Shown: positions 25,712-34,139 of the stretch, piece after piece
Numbering within the stretch: position 1 is the first letter of the stretch
Layout: each line of letters starts with the position of its first letter
Source: Lachnospiraceae bacterium
GTDB taxonomy: Bacteria; Bacillota; Clostridia; Lachnospirales; Lachnospiraceae
Assembly (NCBI GenBank): GCA_017622795.1
Contig: JAGAQI010000070.1
Coordinates: 1-43,249 of the forward strand
Direction of reading: 5' to 3'
Length of the DNA stretch: 43,249 bases
Notes under the pieces: generated by a model
Told to the model about the DNA's origin: nothing
The model's database searches: none
Seen by the model: only the letters and a program-made list of their open reading frames with translations
Made by a program: the position numbers and the translations under genes

Positions 25712-25909
25712 TTATTCTTCGGAAATGATTGCCTTTTCTTCATCTACCTTGTATTCGTAGTATTTTACAACATTTCCGCTGTTTATTGCAATATTGGAAT
25801 GACAGCGGTCACGGTCGCAACGGTACGGCATGGTATCATAGGTGGAAAAATATTCACCCAAGGTAGAGTCATACGGTAATACCGGAGTATAATTCTTATC
25901 ATCTGCCAT
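25712..25909 (-). CDS. 65-aa conserved-looking protein upstream of argH
   Basis: A small acidic soluble protein with a CDRDRC motif near the middle and a beta-rich C-terminus (VVKYYEYKVDEEKAII). The start at 25909 has AAAGGAAG upstream, which is inside the longer reading frame that would start at 25936. It lies 39 bases after the P-type ATPase and 17 bases before argH, so the three genes may be co-transcribed. I do not recognise the family; the two cysteines could bind a metal. Confidence 0.7.
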   Translation of the reverse strand: MADDKNYTPVLPYDSTLGEYFSTYDTMPYRCDRDRCHSNIAINSGNVVKYYEYKVDEEKAIISEE

Positions 25910-25948
25910 AGTGGTATACTTCCTTTCTGTCATCATAATAGTACTATT

Positions 25949-28513
25949 TTAATCCTCTTTGTCTGATTTTGCAACATGCTTTTGCAATTCCATGAAAATA
26001 ATAGGGGCAACCGAACAGGAACCTACCACAAGCCATTGCGGGAAAGTCAGGGCACTGACTTCAAATACAGTCTGCAGGTACGGATGTGTAATAACTAAAA
26101 GCTGTAATAAGGCGCAGACGCAGAAGGACAGGTTCATCACTTTGTTGCTGAAAAAACCAACCCGGAACAGGGAATGTCTGCTTCGCATGTTATAGGCGTG
26201 GAAGAGCTGGGAGAAGCTTAACACGGCGAAGGCCATGGTGCTTCCGTTGCCAAGATACTTGATTCCCACAACATAGGAGAACAATGTCAGGGCGCCGATC
26301 AGGATACCTTCTACGGCAATACTGAACACCAGACTTCCGGTAAATAACCCTTCTTTAGGAGAGATGGGAGGACGTTTCATAACGTCCTTTTCCGGAGGTT
26401 CCATACCAAGGGCAATGGCAGGAAGGGAATCGGTTATCAGATTCACCCATAACAGCTGCACCGCTGCTAACGGAGAAGGCAGCCGGAATAAAATAGCCAT
26501 AAATATGGTGATAATTTCACCAATGTTGCAGGAAAGCAGGAACTGGATTGCTTTGCGGATATTCTCGTAAATGCCCCGGCCTTCTTTAACGGCGGAAACA
26601 ATGGTGGCAAAATTATCATCCATTAAAATCATGTCGGAAGCATTTTTTGCCACGTCGGTACCGGATTGGCCCATGGCACAGCCGATATCAGCGGCTTTCA
26701 GGGCAGGAGCATCGTTGGTACCGTCACCGCTCATGGCAACGATTTCGCCCCGGGACTGAAGAGCCTTTACAATACGCACCTTATGCTCCGGTGAAACTCT
26801 GGCAAATACGGTATAATCCCGGACGCATTCTGAAAATTCCTTATCGGAAAGCGCATCCAGCTCGGCACCGGTCATGGCTTTGTTGCCGGAATTTAAGATA
26901 CCAAGCTTGCCGGCAATGGCACAGGCGGTGTTTTTATGGTCACCGGTAATCATGACAGGGGTAATTCCGGCTTCCAGGCATTGTCTTACCGCAGTAACTG
27001 CTTCCGGACGGGGTGGGTCCATCAAACCAAAGAGACCGTATAAGGAGAGGTCATTTTCTATGGCTTCCGAAAGCTTTGTATCAGCCGGTACAAACTTGTA
27101 GGCAAGAGCAAGAACACGGAGAGCATCCTTGGTCATGGTATCATGGGCCAATAGGGAAGTGGTCTGCTTGGAGGAAGAAATATGACATTTCTTCAGTAAA
27201 ACATCATATCCGCCTTTGGTGATTACTAATAAACGGTCGTTATCCGGCAGTTTATGTACGGTGGTCATGCATTTCCGGTTGGAATCAAAAGGAATTTCGA
27301 ATATACGGGGATATTCTTTTAAGAAGGCAGGAGTAATCCCCTTTTGAAGCGCATATTCCGCCAGGGCTTTTTCCGTGGCTTCTCCGTTGACGGTTTTATT
27401 GTCCAGAGTAACATTACTGCAGAGCAGTGCCATCAGTTCCATGGACGGAAGCTGCTCGGAAGAAGTAAATACCGAGGTTTTGGTGACAGTCATGTGATTT
27501 TGGGTCAGAGTGCCGGTTTTATCAGAGCAAATATAGGTGGCACTACCCAGGGTTTCCACCGCCGGAAGCTTACGTATAATGGCATTTTGCTTTACCATAC
27601 GTTGCACACCGAGAGAAAGCATAATGGTAACTACCGACGGTAGGGATTCCGGGATGGAAGCAACCGCAAGACTGACCGCTGTCATAAACATGGAAATCAT
27701 CGGGATGCCCTGGAAGATACCGATGAAGAAGAGAACAACGCAGATTCCCAGTACCATCAAGGCAAGGATTTTTCCTGCTTCTGCAAGACGCTTTTGAAGA
27801 GGAGTTTCTACTTGCTCTGTGGTAAGAATAAGGGAAGCGATTTTACCAACTTCTGTCTGCATGCCGGTGGCAGTAACCACGGCAGTACCGTGACCGGTGC
27901 AAACTACAGAAGTAGAATAGACCATATTGGAGCGGTCGCCGAGAGGAGTACTTTCAGGAAAAACCTTGTTATTATGCTTTTCTACTGCGGTAGATTCGCC
28001 GGTCAGGGAGGATTCATCTACCTTAAGACCGGTACTTTGCAAGACACGTGCATCTGCGGGTACCATGTTTCCGGCTTCCAGGAAAATGATGTCACCGGGA
28101 ACCAGTTCGGAAGAGGGAAGATTGGTGCGTGTACCGTCTCTGAGAACATTGGCGTGGGGAGCGGAGAGCTTTTGCAGGGCTTCCAGGGAATGTTCTGCTT
28201 TTGCTTCCTGAATTACCCCGAGGATTGCGTTTAAAGTGACAACGAGCAGGATGATAACCGGGTCTGCATAATCTGCATGACCTTCCAACAAAGAGAGCAG
28301 GAAGGAAACGGCTGCGGCACAAAGAAGTACCACAATCATAAAGTCCTGGAACTGGGCGAAGAAACGTTGCAACAGACTTTCTTTTTTCTGGGAAGCCAGT
28401 TCGTTAGGGCCGTATTTTTGTAACCGTTCACGGGCAGATTTTGAACTCAGACCATCTTTTGTTGTCTCCAATTTTTTCAGTACGCTGTCGGAACTCATGG
28501 AAAAAGGGTTCAT
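25949..28513 (-). CDS. P-type Ca2+-transporting ATPase (P2A type)
   Basis: An 854-aa cation pump. The actuator motif TGES is at about 171-174, the phosphorylated Asp331 lies in CSDKTGT, and GDGTNDAP marks the hinge. Calcium-site residues are visible: Glu in SIPESLP of TM4, Asn and Glu in SCNIGEI of TM5, and Asn/Thr/Asp in NLITDS of TM6, fitting both sites of SERCA-like pumps. The TM4 motif is PESLP rather than the usual PEGLP, a mild variant. The start at 28513 has AAGGAGG, though spacing is long. It would export calcium (or manganese). Confidence 0.95.
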   Translation of the reverse strand: MNPFSMSSDSVLKKLETTKDGLSSKSARERLQKYGPNELASQKKESLLQRFFAQFQDFMIVVLLCAAAVSFLLSLLEGHADYADPVIILLVVTLNAILGVIQEAKAEHSLEALQKLSAPHANVLRDGTRTNLPSSELVPGDIIFLEAGNMVPADARVLQSTGLKVDESSLTGESTAVEKHNNKVFPESTPLGDRSNMVYSTSVVCTGHGTAVVTATGMQTEVGKIASLILTTEQVETPLQKRLAEAGKILALMVLGICVVLFFIGIFQGIPMISMFMTAVSLAVASIPESLPSVVTIMLSLGVQRMVKQNAIIRKLPAVETLGSATYICSDKTGTLTQNHMTVTKTSVFTSSEQLPSMELMALLCSNVTLDNKTVNGEATEKALAEYALQKGITPAFLKEYPRIFEIPFDSNRKCMTTVHKLPDNDRLLVITKGGYDVLLKKCHISSSKQTTSLLAHDTMTKDALRVLALAYKFVPADTKLSEAIENDLSLYGLFGLMDPPRPEAVTAVRQCLEAGITPVMITGDHKNTACAIAGKLGILNSGNKAMTGAELDALSDKEFSECVRDYTVFARVSPEHKVRIVKALQSRGEIVAMSGDGTNDAPALKAADIGCAMGQSGTDVAKNASDMILMDDNFATIVSAVKEGRGIYENIRKAIQFLLSCNIGEIITIFMAILFRLPSPLAAVQLLWVNLITDSLPAIALGMEPPEKDVMKRPPISPKEGLFTGSLVFSIAVEGILIGALTLFSYVVGIKYLGNGSTMAFAVLSFSQLFHAYNMRSRHSLFRVGFFSNKVMNLSFCVCALLQLLVITHPYLQTVFEVSALTFPQWLVVGSCSVAPIIFMELQKHVAKSDKED

Positions 28514-28837
28514 AATGTGTATATTTTCCTCCTTATCGAAATAATACGAAAAAGACCGATAAACAAAGGGTTTGAAGGACTTTTTTTCTATATTTTATGC
28601 TTGTTTTTTTGTAAAAATGTCACAAAAATAAGGGGAAAGATTTGTGGATGTTTCAAGGAAGAAAAAACTTTACAAAATCGAAAACAGGTACTATCATATT
28701 ACTAAGCAAAGAAACTACCAATTTAATATTCCCCCGATTAGTTTCTTTCTGTCTGTTACAGTTCAGTAACAATTTCCCGGTATAAAAACTAAATAAAGTT
28801 ATCATTTCTTGTTTATGACAGGAGAAGGAGTGTCTGT
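28514..28837. other. Divergent intergenic region with two hairpins
   Basis: No convincing gene is present; a 62-codon frame at 28517-28705 lacks a ribosome site. Two inverted repeats stand out: a 10-base pair of arms (28709-28718 with 28740-28749) and TGTTAC/GTAACA at 28755-28772. They lie 50-130 bases before the secretion-locus start and may be regulatory sites. A TATAAA-like box (28782-28787) has no good -35. Confidence 0.5.
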
Positions 28838-29596
28838 ATGAAAGTGGTTTTTTGGAACGGAGTCAGTATATCTGATGATGTGACGAACTATATGGCTGCT
28901 ATTGGAATAATTCTGTCATCGGAATTTCATTGTGAGGTTGTACTAGGCAGTAATTACATTAGTAATCATATGCTTCAGGACTGCTTTCTAAGTAAAATGA
29001 AAGAAGATGGAATTGCCCATGTACCATATTGCTTTTTGTATGATTCATCCGAATATTCTAATGCGTTATGGAATATGAGGAAGAACCGGCAAGGTAATAT
29101 TCTGGAAAGACCTTCGGAAGGAGTGACTATTCTGTTTCCTCCGGATGTAGGAGAAAAGAAAATATTTTCTTATGAAGTTTCTGAGGGTACCTTTTATCTT
29201 TTAGGGATAGCAGGAGAAAATTACTTATCATTTCAAAATGTACTAGATGAAGCAGATATCATTATCGTGTTCTTACCACAGGCTGAAATTGAAATTCAAA
29301 AATTCTTTTGCCGATTTTCGGCAGTAATTCCCAAAGCAATATTTGTATTGGAAGAAAACATAAGGGGTAATAGGAGTTTCTATTATGATGAAATGGCAAA
29401 ATATGGAATTATAAAGAAAAATATAGGAAGTATTACTAAAAATAATGAATTTAACGAAGCTTGTATCGAAGGAAAATTAGAGGATTTTATAAAAGACAAT
29501 CGCTCAACGAAAAGTCTGCAGTATAGCTTTTTATTTGGAATCCGGCGTATTGCCAGACTCTTGTACGAACGCAATAACAAAAGAAAGGGAGTGTGA
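28838..29596 (+). CDS. Degenerate TadZ/MinD-like protein 1 of Tad-like locus
   Basis: A 252-aa protein resembling the MinD/ParA-fold localisation proteins (TadZ/CpaE) of Tad systems, but with no P-loop: the N-terminal strand VVFWNGVSISDDVTNYM stands where a Walker A lysine loop should be. It aligns with the protein at 31733 (FW..., V-T...AI-I...EF). A later hydrophobic strand, ADIIIVFLPQ, matches the ADLVVVVLPQ strand there. Without ATP-binding residues it may act as a pseudo-ATPase partner. It opens the operon; GGAGAAGGAG precedes the ATG, and its stop overlaps the next start. Confidence 0.72.
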   Translation: MKVVFWNGVSISDDVTNYMAAIGIILSSEFHCEVVLGSNYISNHMLQDCFLSKMKEDGIAHVPYCFLYDSSEYSNALWNMRKNRQGNILERPSEGVTILFPPDVGEKKIFSYEVSEGTFYLLGIAGENYLSFQNVLDEADIIIVFLPQAEIEIQKFFCRFSAVIPKAIFVLEENIRGNRSFYYDEMAKYGIIKKNIGSITKNNEFNEACIEGKLEDFIKDNRSTKSLQYSFLFGIRRIARLLYERNNKRKGV

Positions 29597-30339
29597 GTGT
29601 TATAAGAAGTTATAAGCGAAAATACTGGAGAAAAATAGCAGAAGCAGGATGGATGGTAATTTCCTTAATTTCAGTAGTCGGTTTTGTAATGATATATCAA
29701 AAGTATGAGGAATGTCAGGGTCAATTAGAATTACGTGAAAGAGAAATGGCTTCCTATCAGAGGAATGTATATTCTGCGACAAAGAATCTGCCGAAGGGAA
29801 CCATAATCACAGAGGAAAATGTATGTCAGGAACTTAGATATATGGATGTTCCGCAAGAACTGTTTGCATCTCAGGATGCATTTGGTAAGAGAATAAATCA
29901 TGATGTGGAAAAGGGTACTTATCTGACAGATGCAATGTTAGAATATGATAATCCTCAAAGCAGGGAAGTTTTTATTTCAGAAATAGATATCCCGGAGTTC
30001 TTACAAAGCGGAGACCGTGTGGATATAAGAATACGGTATAACAATGCAGAAGATTATACGGTATTAGTTGACAAAATACTGGTAAGATGCACTGCTTCCG
30101 GAGGAATGGTCTTGGAGTTATCGGAAGAAGAAATTTTGCTTGTTTCATCTGCAATAGCGGATAAAAATGTATATGACAATACAAAATTATATGCGGTAAA
30201 GTATCCGGAAAATAAATCACAGGAATCAGGGGAGATAACCTATATCGCAAACGAAGAAGTTCTTAAAATTTTGAAAAAAGAAAAAAAAGAAGGAGAAAGC
30301 AGAACAGCTTTGGAAGAGCGGTTGATGCAGAAACAGTAA
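29593..30339 (+). CDS. CpaB/RcpC-like SAF-domain membrane protein
   Basis: A 248-aa protein with an N-terminal membrane helix (about residues 17-36), a short coiled segment, then a SAF domain (about 58-115: ATKNLPKGTIITEENV, then FGKRINHDVEKGTYL) and a beta-rich part with SGDRVDIRIRY, the CpaB/RcpC signature. In Tad systems CpaB sits in the envelope and may contact peptidoglycan or the pilus channel. The GTG start overlaps the preceding stop by four bases (GTGA). It is followed by a one-base overlap with the next gene. Confidence 0.85.
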   Translation: MSVIRSYKRKYWRKIAEAGWMVISLISVVGFVMIYQKYEECQGQLELREREMASYQRNVYSATKNLPKGTIITEENVCQELRYMDVPQELFASQDAFGKRINHDVEKGTYLTDAMLEYDNPQSREVFISEIDIPEFLQSGDRVDIRIRYNNAEDYTVLVDKILVRCTASGGMVLELSEEEILLVSSAIADKNVYDNTKLYAVKYPENKSQESGEITYIANEEVLKILKKEKKEGESRTALEERLMQKQ

Positions 30340-31112
30340 TGAAAAGGATTTTAGAATTACGAGATGAGGATTTTTTTCAATGGCTCAAAGTTCAGTTAGA
30401 AAAGAGAAGTGTATTGCATAAGATGCGTTTGGATAAGAAGCTGATCAAAGAAGAATTATATCTGATGCTGTTTCAGGAATTAGGAATAACGGTAGACGAT
30501 ATTGAGCGTTTTTTTATTCCGTTTAATCAGGCAGGGTATCTTTCACCAAGACAAAAATTTGAAATTATATTATTCGTAATGGAAAAGGATTATGGAAAAT
30601 GCTTTTTATTTTTAGAAGGAGCTGAGAGTACTCCGGTTATTACGGGAGAAGATATAGAAGCTGTCTATCTGCAATGGTTAGAAGAGGATAGATTGTTTTT
30701 ATCTGATGAGGAGAAAAAAGAATTTTTTGTACAAAGCTTGATGGATCGCCTGGGACTGGATGTTTTGGAAGTATTGAAGAGGGCTGCTCCGGACGGATTC
30801 TTGATAGGAGAGTTGTGTCCTGCATTTTATGCTCAGGAATCGGCAGAAGAACGAATTGCAGTTTGTTCGAATGGTTCCATAATACGCCTTCCTTTTCTGG
30901 CTATAAAAAGCAAAGAGGAGTTGATAAGAATAATCAAATATAAACTTATTTTGGAAAACAAAGGTGAGTTAACTATGATGGAACCGATATTGGATTTTGT
31001 TCAGGATGATGGCACATGCATTACAGCAGTACGTCCGCCGGCAGGAAGAGACTGGGGAATCAGAATTTTATACGGAGCCGCCGGAAAGGAAGAAGCAGGA
31101 TGGAGAAACTAG
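30339..31112 (+). CDS. Stand-alone CpaF N-terminal domain without ATPase
   Basis: A 257-aa protein that aligns with the first 300 residues of the CpaF at 32466. Shared blocks include IPFN (60-63 here, 100-103 there), P-Q-FE then ME...YG, the GLD(V/I)-(E/D)-L segment, and RPP (232-234 here, 288-290 there). It stops just before the Walker A domain, so it cannot hydrolyse ATP. The reading frame is intact and overlaps both neighbours, which argues against simple decay. It could join the CpaF hexamer as a regulatory subunit, or compete for its partners; both are inference. Confidence 0.82.
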   Translation: MKRILELRDEDFFQWLKVQLEKRSVLHKMRLDKKLIKEELYLMLFQELGITVDDIERFFIPFNQAGYLSPRQKFEIILFVMEKDYGKCFLFLEGAESTPVITGEDIEAVYLQWLEEDRLFLSDEEKKEFFVQSLMDRLGLDVLEVLKRAAPDGFLIGELCPAFYAQESAEERIAVCSNGSIIRLPFLAIKSKEELIRIIKYKLILENKGELTMMEPILDFVQDDGTCITAVRPPAGRDWGIRILYGAAGKEEAGWRN

Positions 31113-31720
31113 TTGGATTTGTAGGCTACGAATGTGAGGATATTGTTTTATATTTAGCAAAAATTCTTACTGTATTAGGAAAAAAAGTGGCTGTAGTGGA
31201 CCGCACAGAACAGGAAATGCTACTGGAGGTTTTAGAACTGAAAAATGACATGAAAAAGGAGTTGTATTCAGATGACTTTTACGGGATTTTGGTTACAGGC
31301 CAAGGGGTCAGCTATGAAGAGTATGATATCATTTTTTACTTATTTGGCTATCGTTTGATTCATCCTAAGCTGTATGAGTGCGAAACTTTGATTATGGTGA
31401 CGGACGGAGTACCGGCGCATGCTTCTTTATTACGAAAGATTGGAAATTGGGGGAAAAAACAATATTTAGTGATAAGAAATCTGGTTCCTATGAAGCATAC
31501 AGAACAATACTTAGCCATTTTAGCAGATAATGAGAACAGCTATTGTGAAATTCCATATGACGAAAGTGATATTCGAATGAGATATAGTCTGAGTTCTTAT
31601 TCCAAATGTACTGTAAAACAGTTATCAGCAGGTATGAAGCGGGCACTGATGATTCTATTGAAATTTCTTTCCGTGGAGTGTCCGGAACGAAGTATTCGCG
31701 ATGCGATGAAAAGGTTTTAG
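31100..31720 (+). CDS. Degenerate MinD-like protein 2 of Tad-like locus
   Basis: A 206-aa soluble protein with a MinD-like opening (LVGFVGYECEDIVLYLAKIL, then GKKVAVVDRTEQ) but no Walker A lysine. The VAVVD strand matches the position where MinD-like proteins bind their partner nucleotide, and later strands (YDIIFYLFGY, TLIMVTDGV, YLVIRNL) fit the fold. The ATG at 31100 has AAGGAAGAAG upstream and overlaps the previous gene by 13 bases. With the proteins at 28838 and 31733 it makes three P-loop-less relatives in one operon. Confidence 0.68.
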   Translation: MEKLVGFVGYECEDIVLYLAKILTVLGKKVAVVDRTEQEMLLEVLELKNDMKKELYSDDFYGILVTGQGVSYEEYDIIFYLFGYRLIHPKLYECETLIMVTDGVPAHASLLRKIGNWGKKQYLVIRNLVPMKHTEQYLAILADNENSYCEIPYDESDIRMRYSLSSYSKCTVKQLSAGMKRALMILLKFLSVECPERSIRDAMKRF

Positions 31721-31732
31721 GAGGAATACTGT

Positions 31733-32614
31733 ATGGGTAAAATAATTGCTTTTTGGTCTCCTTTCGTAGGGAAAGCAAAGGTTACTTCCTCTATGTGCGC
31801 TATAGCAGGAATATTTGGCGCGGAATTTCCGGAGTATAGTATTGCAATCACCCATATTGGCTCTGATTGCACGGATTTGGGCAAAAAACTGGATTACAGG
31901 TATGAAAATATTCCGAAAGAAGAAATATATGAAAAATCAGGAATATCGTCTTTGAAATTAAATGTACGTCAGGCTATGTTGACAGCAGAAAAGGTTAGAC
32001 ATAGCGGTATCCCTCTTATAATGAAATCTTTGTTCTTTTATCCAAACATGGAAGAAATGAAATATGATGAACTGATTCACTTTATTATTACAAAGGTAAT
32101 GGCAAATGAGTTTGACGCTGTTTTTTTGGACTTGAAAAGCGGGAAAAGCAGTGATTTGCTGCATTGGATAAATGCTGCGGACTTAGTGGTAGTAGTTTTG
32201 CCGCAAGATCCTTTTAGTTGGAAAAATTTTGAAACATATGAAACAGAATATCTGACAGGAAAAAAGTATTTTATTTTACTGGGAGGATATATGGAAAATT
32301 CTAAATTCAATAAAACTTGTTACATGCGTAAAACAAAAGGAAATATACAGGGAGAGCTACTCGGGGAAGTACCGCTTAATATAGGTTTCTTTGATGCAAT
32401 GGCAGAAGGAAGAACACTTGATTTTATCTATAAAAACCAGAAGGTGAGAAAAAAAGAGGAAAATTATGAATTTATTTTTCAAACAAAAAGAGCTGCCAAC
32501 ATCCTCAGAAAGAATATTTTCATTTCCGGATTTGAAGATGAAAGTATTACAAATGCTTCAGGATTATACAGAGATGTCAGTCAAGGATGTGGGAATAAGC
32601 GAAGGACTTCATGA
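31733..32614 (+). CDS. TadZ/CpaE-like protein 3 with atypical P-loop
   Basis: A 293-aa MinD-fold protein, the closest of the three to an ATPase. Its loop FWSPFVGKAKVTSSM resembles a deviant Walker A but lacks the normal glycine pattern. AVFLDLKSG and ADLVVVVLPQ occupy the Walker B and switch positions. It likely directs assembly-machine placement, as TadZ does. AGGAGG precedes the ATG. The natural helix end seems to be near residue 260; the last 30 or so codons run 149 bases into the next gene in another frame, so the C-terminus may be an extension after loss of a stop. Confidence 0.75.
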   Translation: MGKIIAFWSPFVGKAKVTSSMCAIAGIFGAEFPEYSIAITHIGSDCTDLGKKLDYRYENIPKEEIYEKSGISSLKLNVRQAMLTAEKVRHSGIPLIMKSLFFYPNMEEMKYDELIHFIITKVMANEFDAVFLDLKSGKSSDLLHWINAADLVVVVLPQDPFSWKNFETYETEYLTGKKYFILLGGYMENSKFNKTCYMRKTKGNIQGELLGEVPLNIGFFDAMAEGRTLDFIYKNQKVRKKEENYEFIFQTKRAANILRKNIFISGFEDESITNASGLYRDVSQGCGNKRRTS

Positions 32615-34139
32615 AAGCCGGGAAGAACATCGAAGGATGATATCTCGTTGTGTGCGTAGCTGCAATTCAGGAAACAGAGGGGCGCGTGAAACAGTGCGGG
32701 AACTGATTGAAACGTATCTTGTTCGGGAATTGAAAATAAGCAGAGAAGAAGTATTACGGATGATACCGTTCAATGACCCGAAGCAAATGACTCCGTGGCA
32801 ACAATTCGAAGTGCTGATTTTTGATATGGAGCATGAAAACGAAAGCTACGGATTTAGGCGCTTATGTGAATTGTATGGATGGGGGAAAGATACGTACACG
32901 GTTTCGCATCAGGAAATATCTCGGGCTTATATGAATCAGAATCCTGTTTTGACTTATGACGAAGAGTTAAAAGTCTTAGTACAGCTTTTATATGCGGAAA
33001 CAGTTGGACTTGGAATCATTGATACTCTGAATTATCAGAAGGGATCTTTGGAAGAAATTCAAATCGGAATGAGTGGACAAGTTGAGCAACAATATGATTA
33101 TAATACTTTTTTTCGTGAGGATAATGCAAGGGAGATTTGCAGAGTCGGTATTCATGTTATGGTACGGGGAACTACCATTTGGTTAAAAGCGCTATCTTTT
33201 GAAACAGAAAAGGAAGTGCAACGGGTATTAAGAAATTTAATTCAAGACGCAGGAAATGGTGAACTGACTAAAAATCATCCGATGTTAGTGGTTGATACAG
33301 TGGATGGAAGGAGAATTTCAGTATCCAGACCCCCAATGACGGAGGCATGGGCTGGATTGATCCGTAAATTTGATACAATAAAAGAAGTGTCACTTGAAAA
33401 ATTATTTTCTGTTTATGAGAAGGAAAAAATCGTACCGCAGCTTCTAAGACAGTTAGTACGTTCAGGACGGAATATGGCGATTACAGGAGAAATGGCTTCG
33501 GGAAAAACCACATTGTTCCGTGCTTGCCTTGCTGAAACAAGACAGGATATGAACATTCGTGTAATCGAAGCGGATTCTTTTGAACTGAATATCAGAAGTT
33601 TTCTTCCTAAAGCAAATTCTTTGACTATGAGGGTAACAGAAAGAACACCTTCAGAAGAAGTACTTGCATTTGCAAGAAAAACAACGGGACAGATTTTTGC
33701 TATTGGAGAAATAAATTCAGCTTCCATGGCGATGATGGCAATGGATTTATCGAAAATTGCTTCGCAACTGTTTTTTTCTGCTCATTATATTACTACAGAG
33801 CATATGATAGCGGATTTTGTGAATGCAAAACTCTGTAATGGAGGATATTCAGAAGAATTGCTGGCGGAACTTGATGTAGTAAGATGTCTGGGTTTTGATG
33901 TACATTTAAGGGTGAAACAGGGAAGACGTTATGTTCAACGGATTACTGAAATTGTTCCCAAGCTAAATAAGCAGCAACATAAATACAGCACCTATGAAAT
34001 ACGTCCAATTTATCAATATGATGAAGAAAAGGAACAGGGAGTTTTACTTAATTCTCCAAGTGAAATAACATATGAAAGAGCAAAGCAAGTATTGGGAAAA
34101 GAAGAGTATTTGGAATTTGTCCGGTTTTTTGCGGGATAA
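32466..34139 (+). CDS. CpaF/TadA-family secretion ATPase
   Basis: A 557-aa type II/IV secretion-system ATPase that would power pilus or pseudopilus assembly at the membrane. An N-terminal helical domain (about 25-110) contains SREEHRRM and CNSGNRGARE. The middle domain covers about 110-300. The RecA-like domain has Walker A GEMASGKT (341-348), an Asp-box-like stretch (VIEADSFEL), a Walker B-like IFAIGEI (410-416) and a His-containing SAHYITTEHM. AAGAGGA lies six bases before the ATG at 32466, although this start sits inside the preceding gene; an in-frame ATG at 32538 has no good ribosome site. Confidence 0.92.
   Translation: MNLFFKQKELPTSSERIFSFPDLKMKVLQMLQDYTEMSVKDVGISEGLHESREEHRRMISRCVRSCNSGNRGARETVRELIETYLVRELKISREEVLRMIPFNDPKQMTPWQQFEVLIFDMEHENESYGFRRLCELYGWGKDTYTVSHQEISRAYMNQNPVLTYDEELKVLVQLLYAETVGLGIIDTLNYQKGSLEEIQIGMSGQVEQQYDYNTFFREDNAREICRVGIHVMVRGTTIWLKALSFETEKEVQRVLRNLIQDAGNGELTKNHPMLVVDTVDGRRISVSRPPMTEAWAGLIRKFDTIKEVSLEKLFSVYEKEKIVPQLLRQLVRSGRNMAITGEMASGKTTLFRACLAETRQDMNIRVIEADSFELNIRSFLPKANSLTMRVTERTPSEEVLAFARKTTGQIFAIGEINSASMAMMAMDLSKIASQLFFSAHYITTEHMIADFVNAKLCNGGYSEELLAELDVVRCLGFDVHLRVKQGRRYVQRITEIVPKLNKQQHKYSTYEIRPIYQYDEEKEQGVLLNSPSEITYERAKQVLGKEEYLEFVRFFAG

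Noticed and set aside
28517-28705. A 62-codon frame between the calcium pump and the Tad-like locus
   Set aside because: It has no ribosome site, low-complexity composition and overlap with the pump's likely promoter region.
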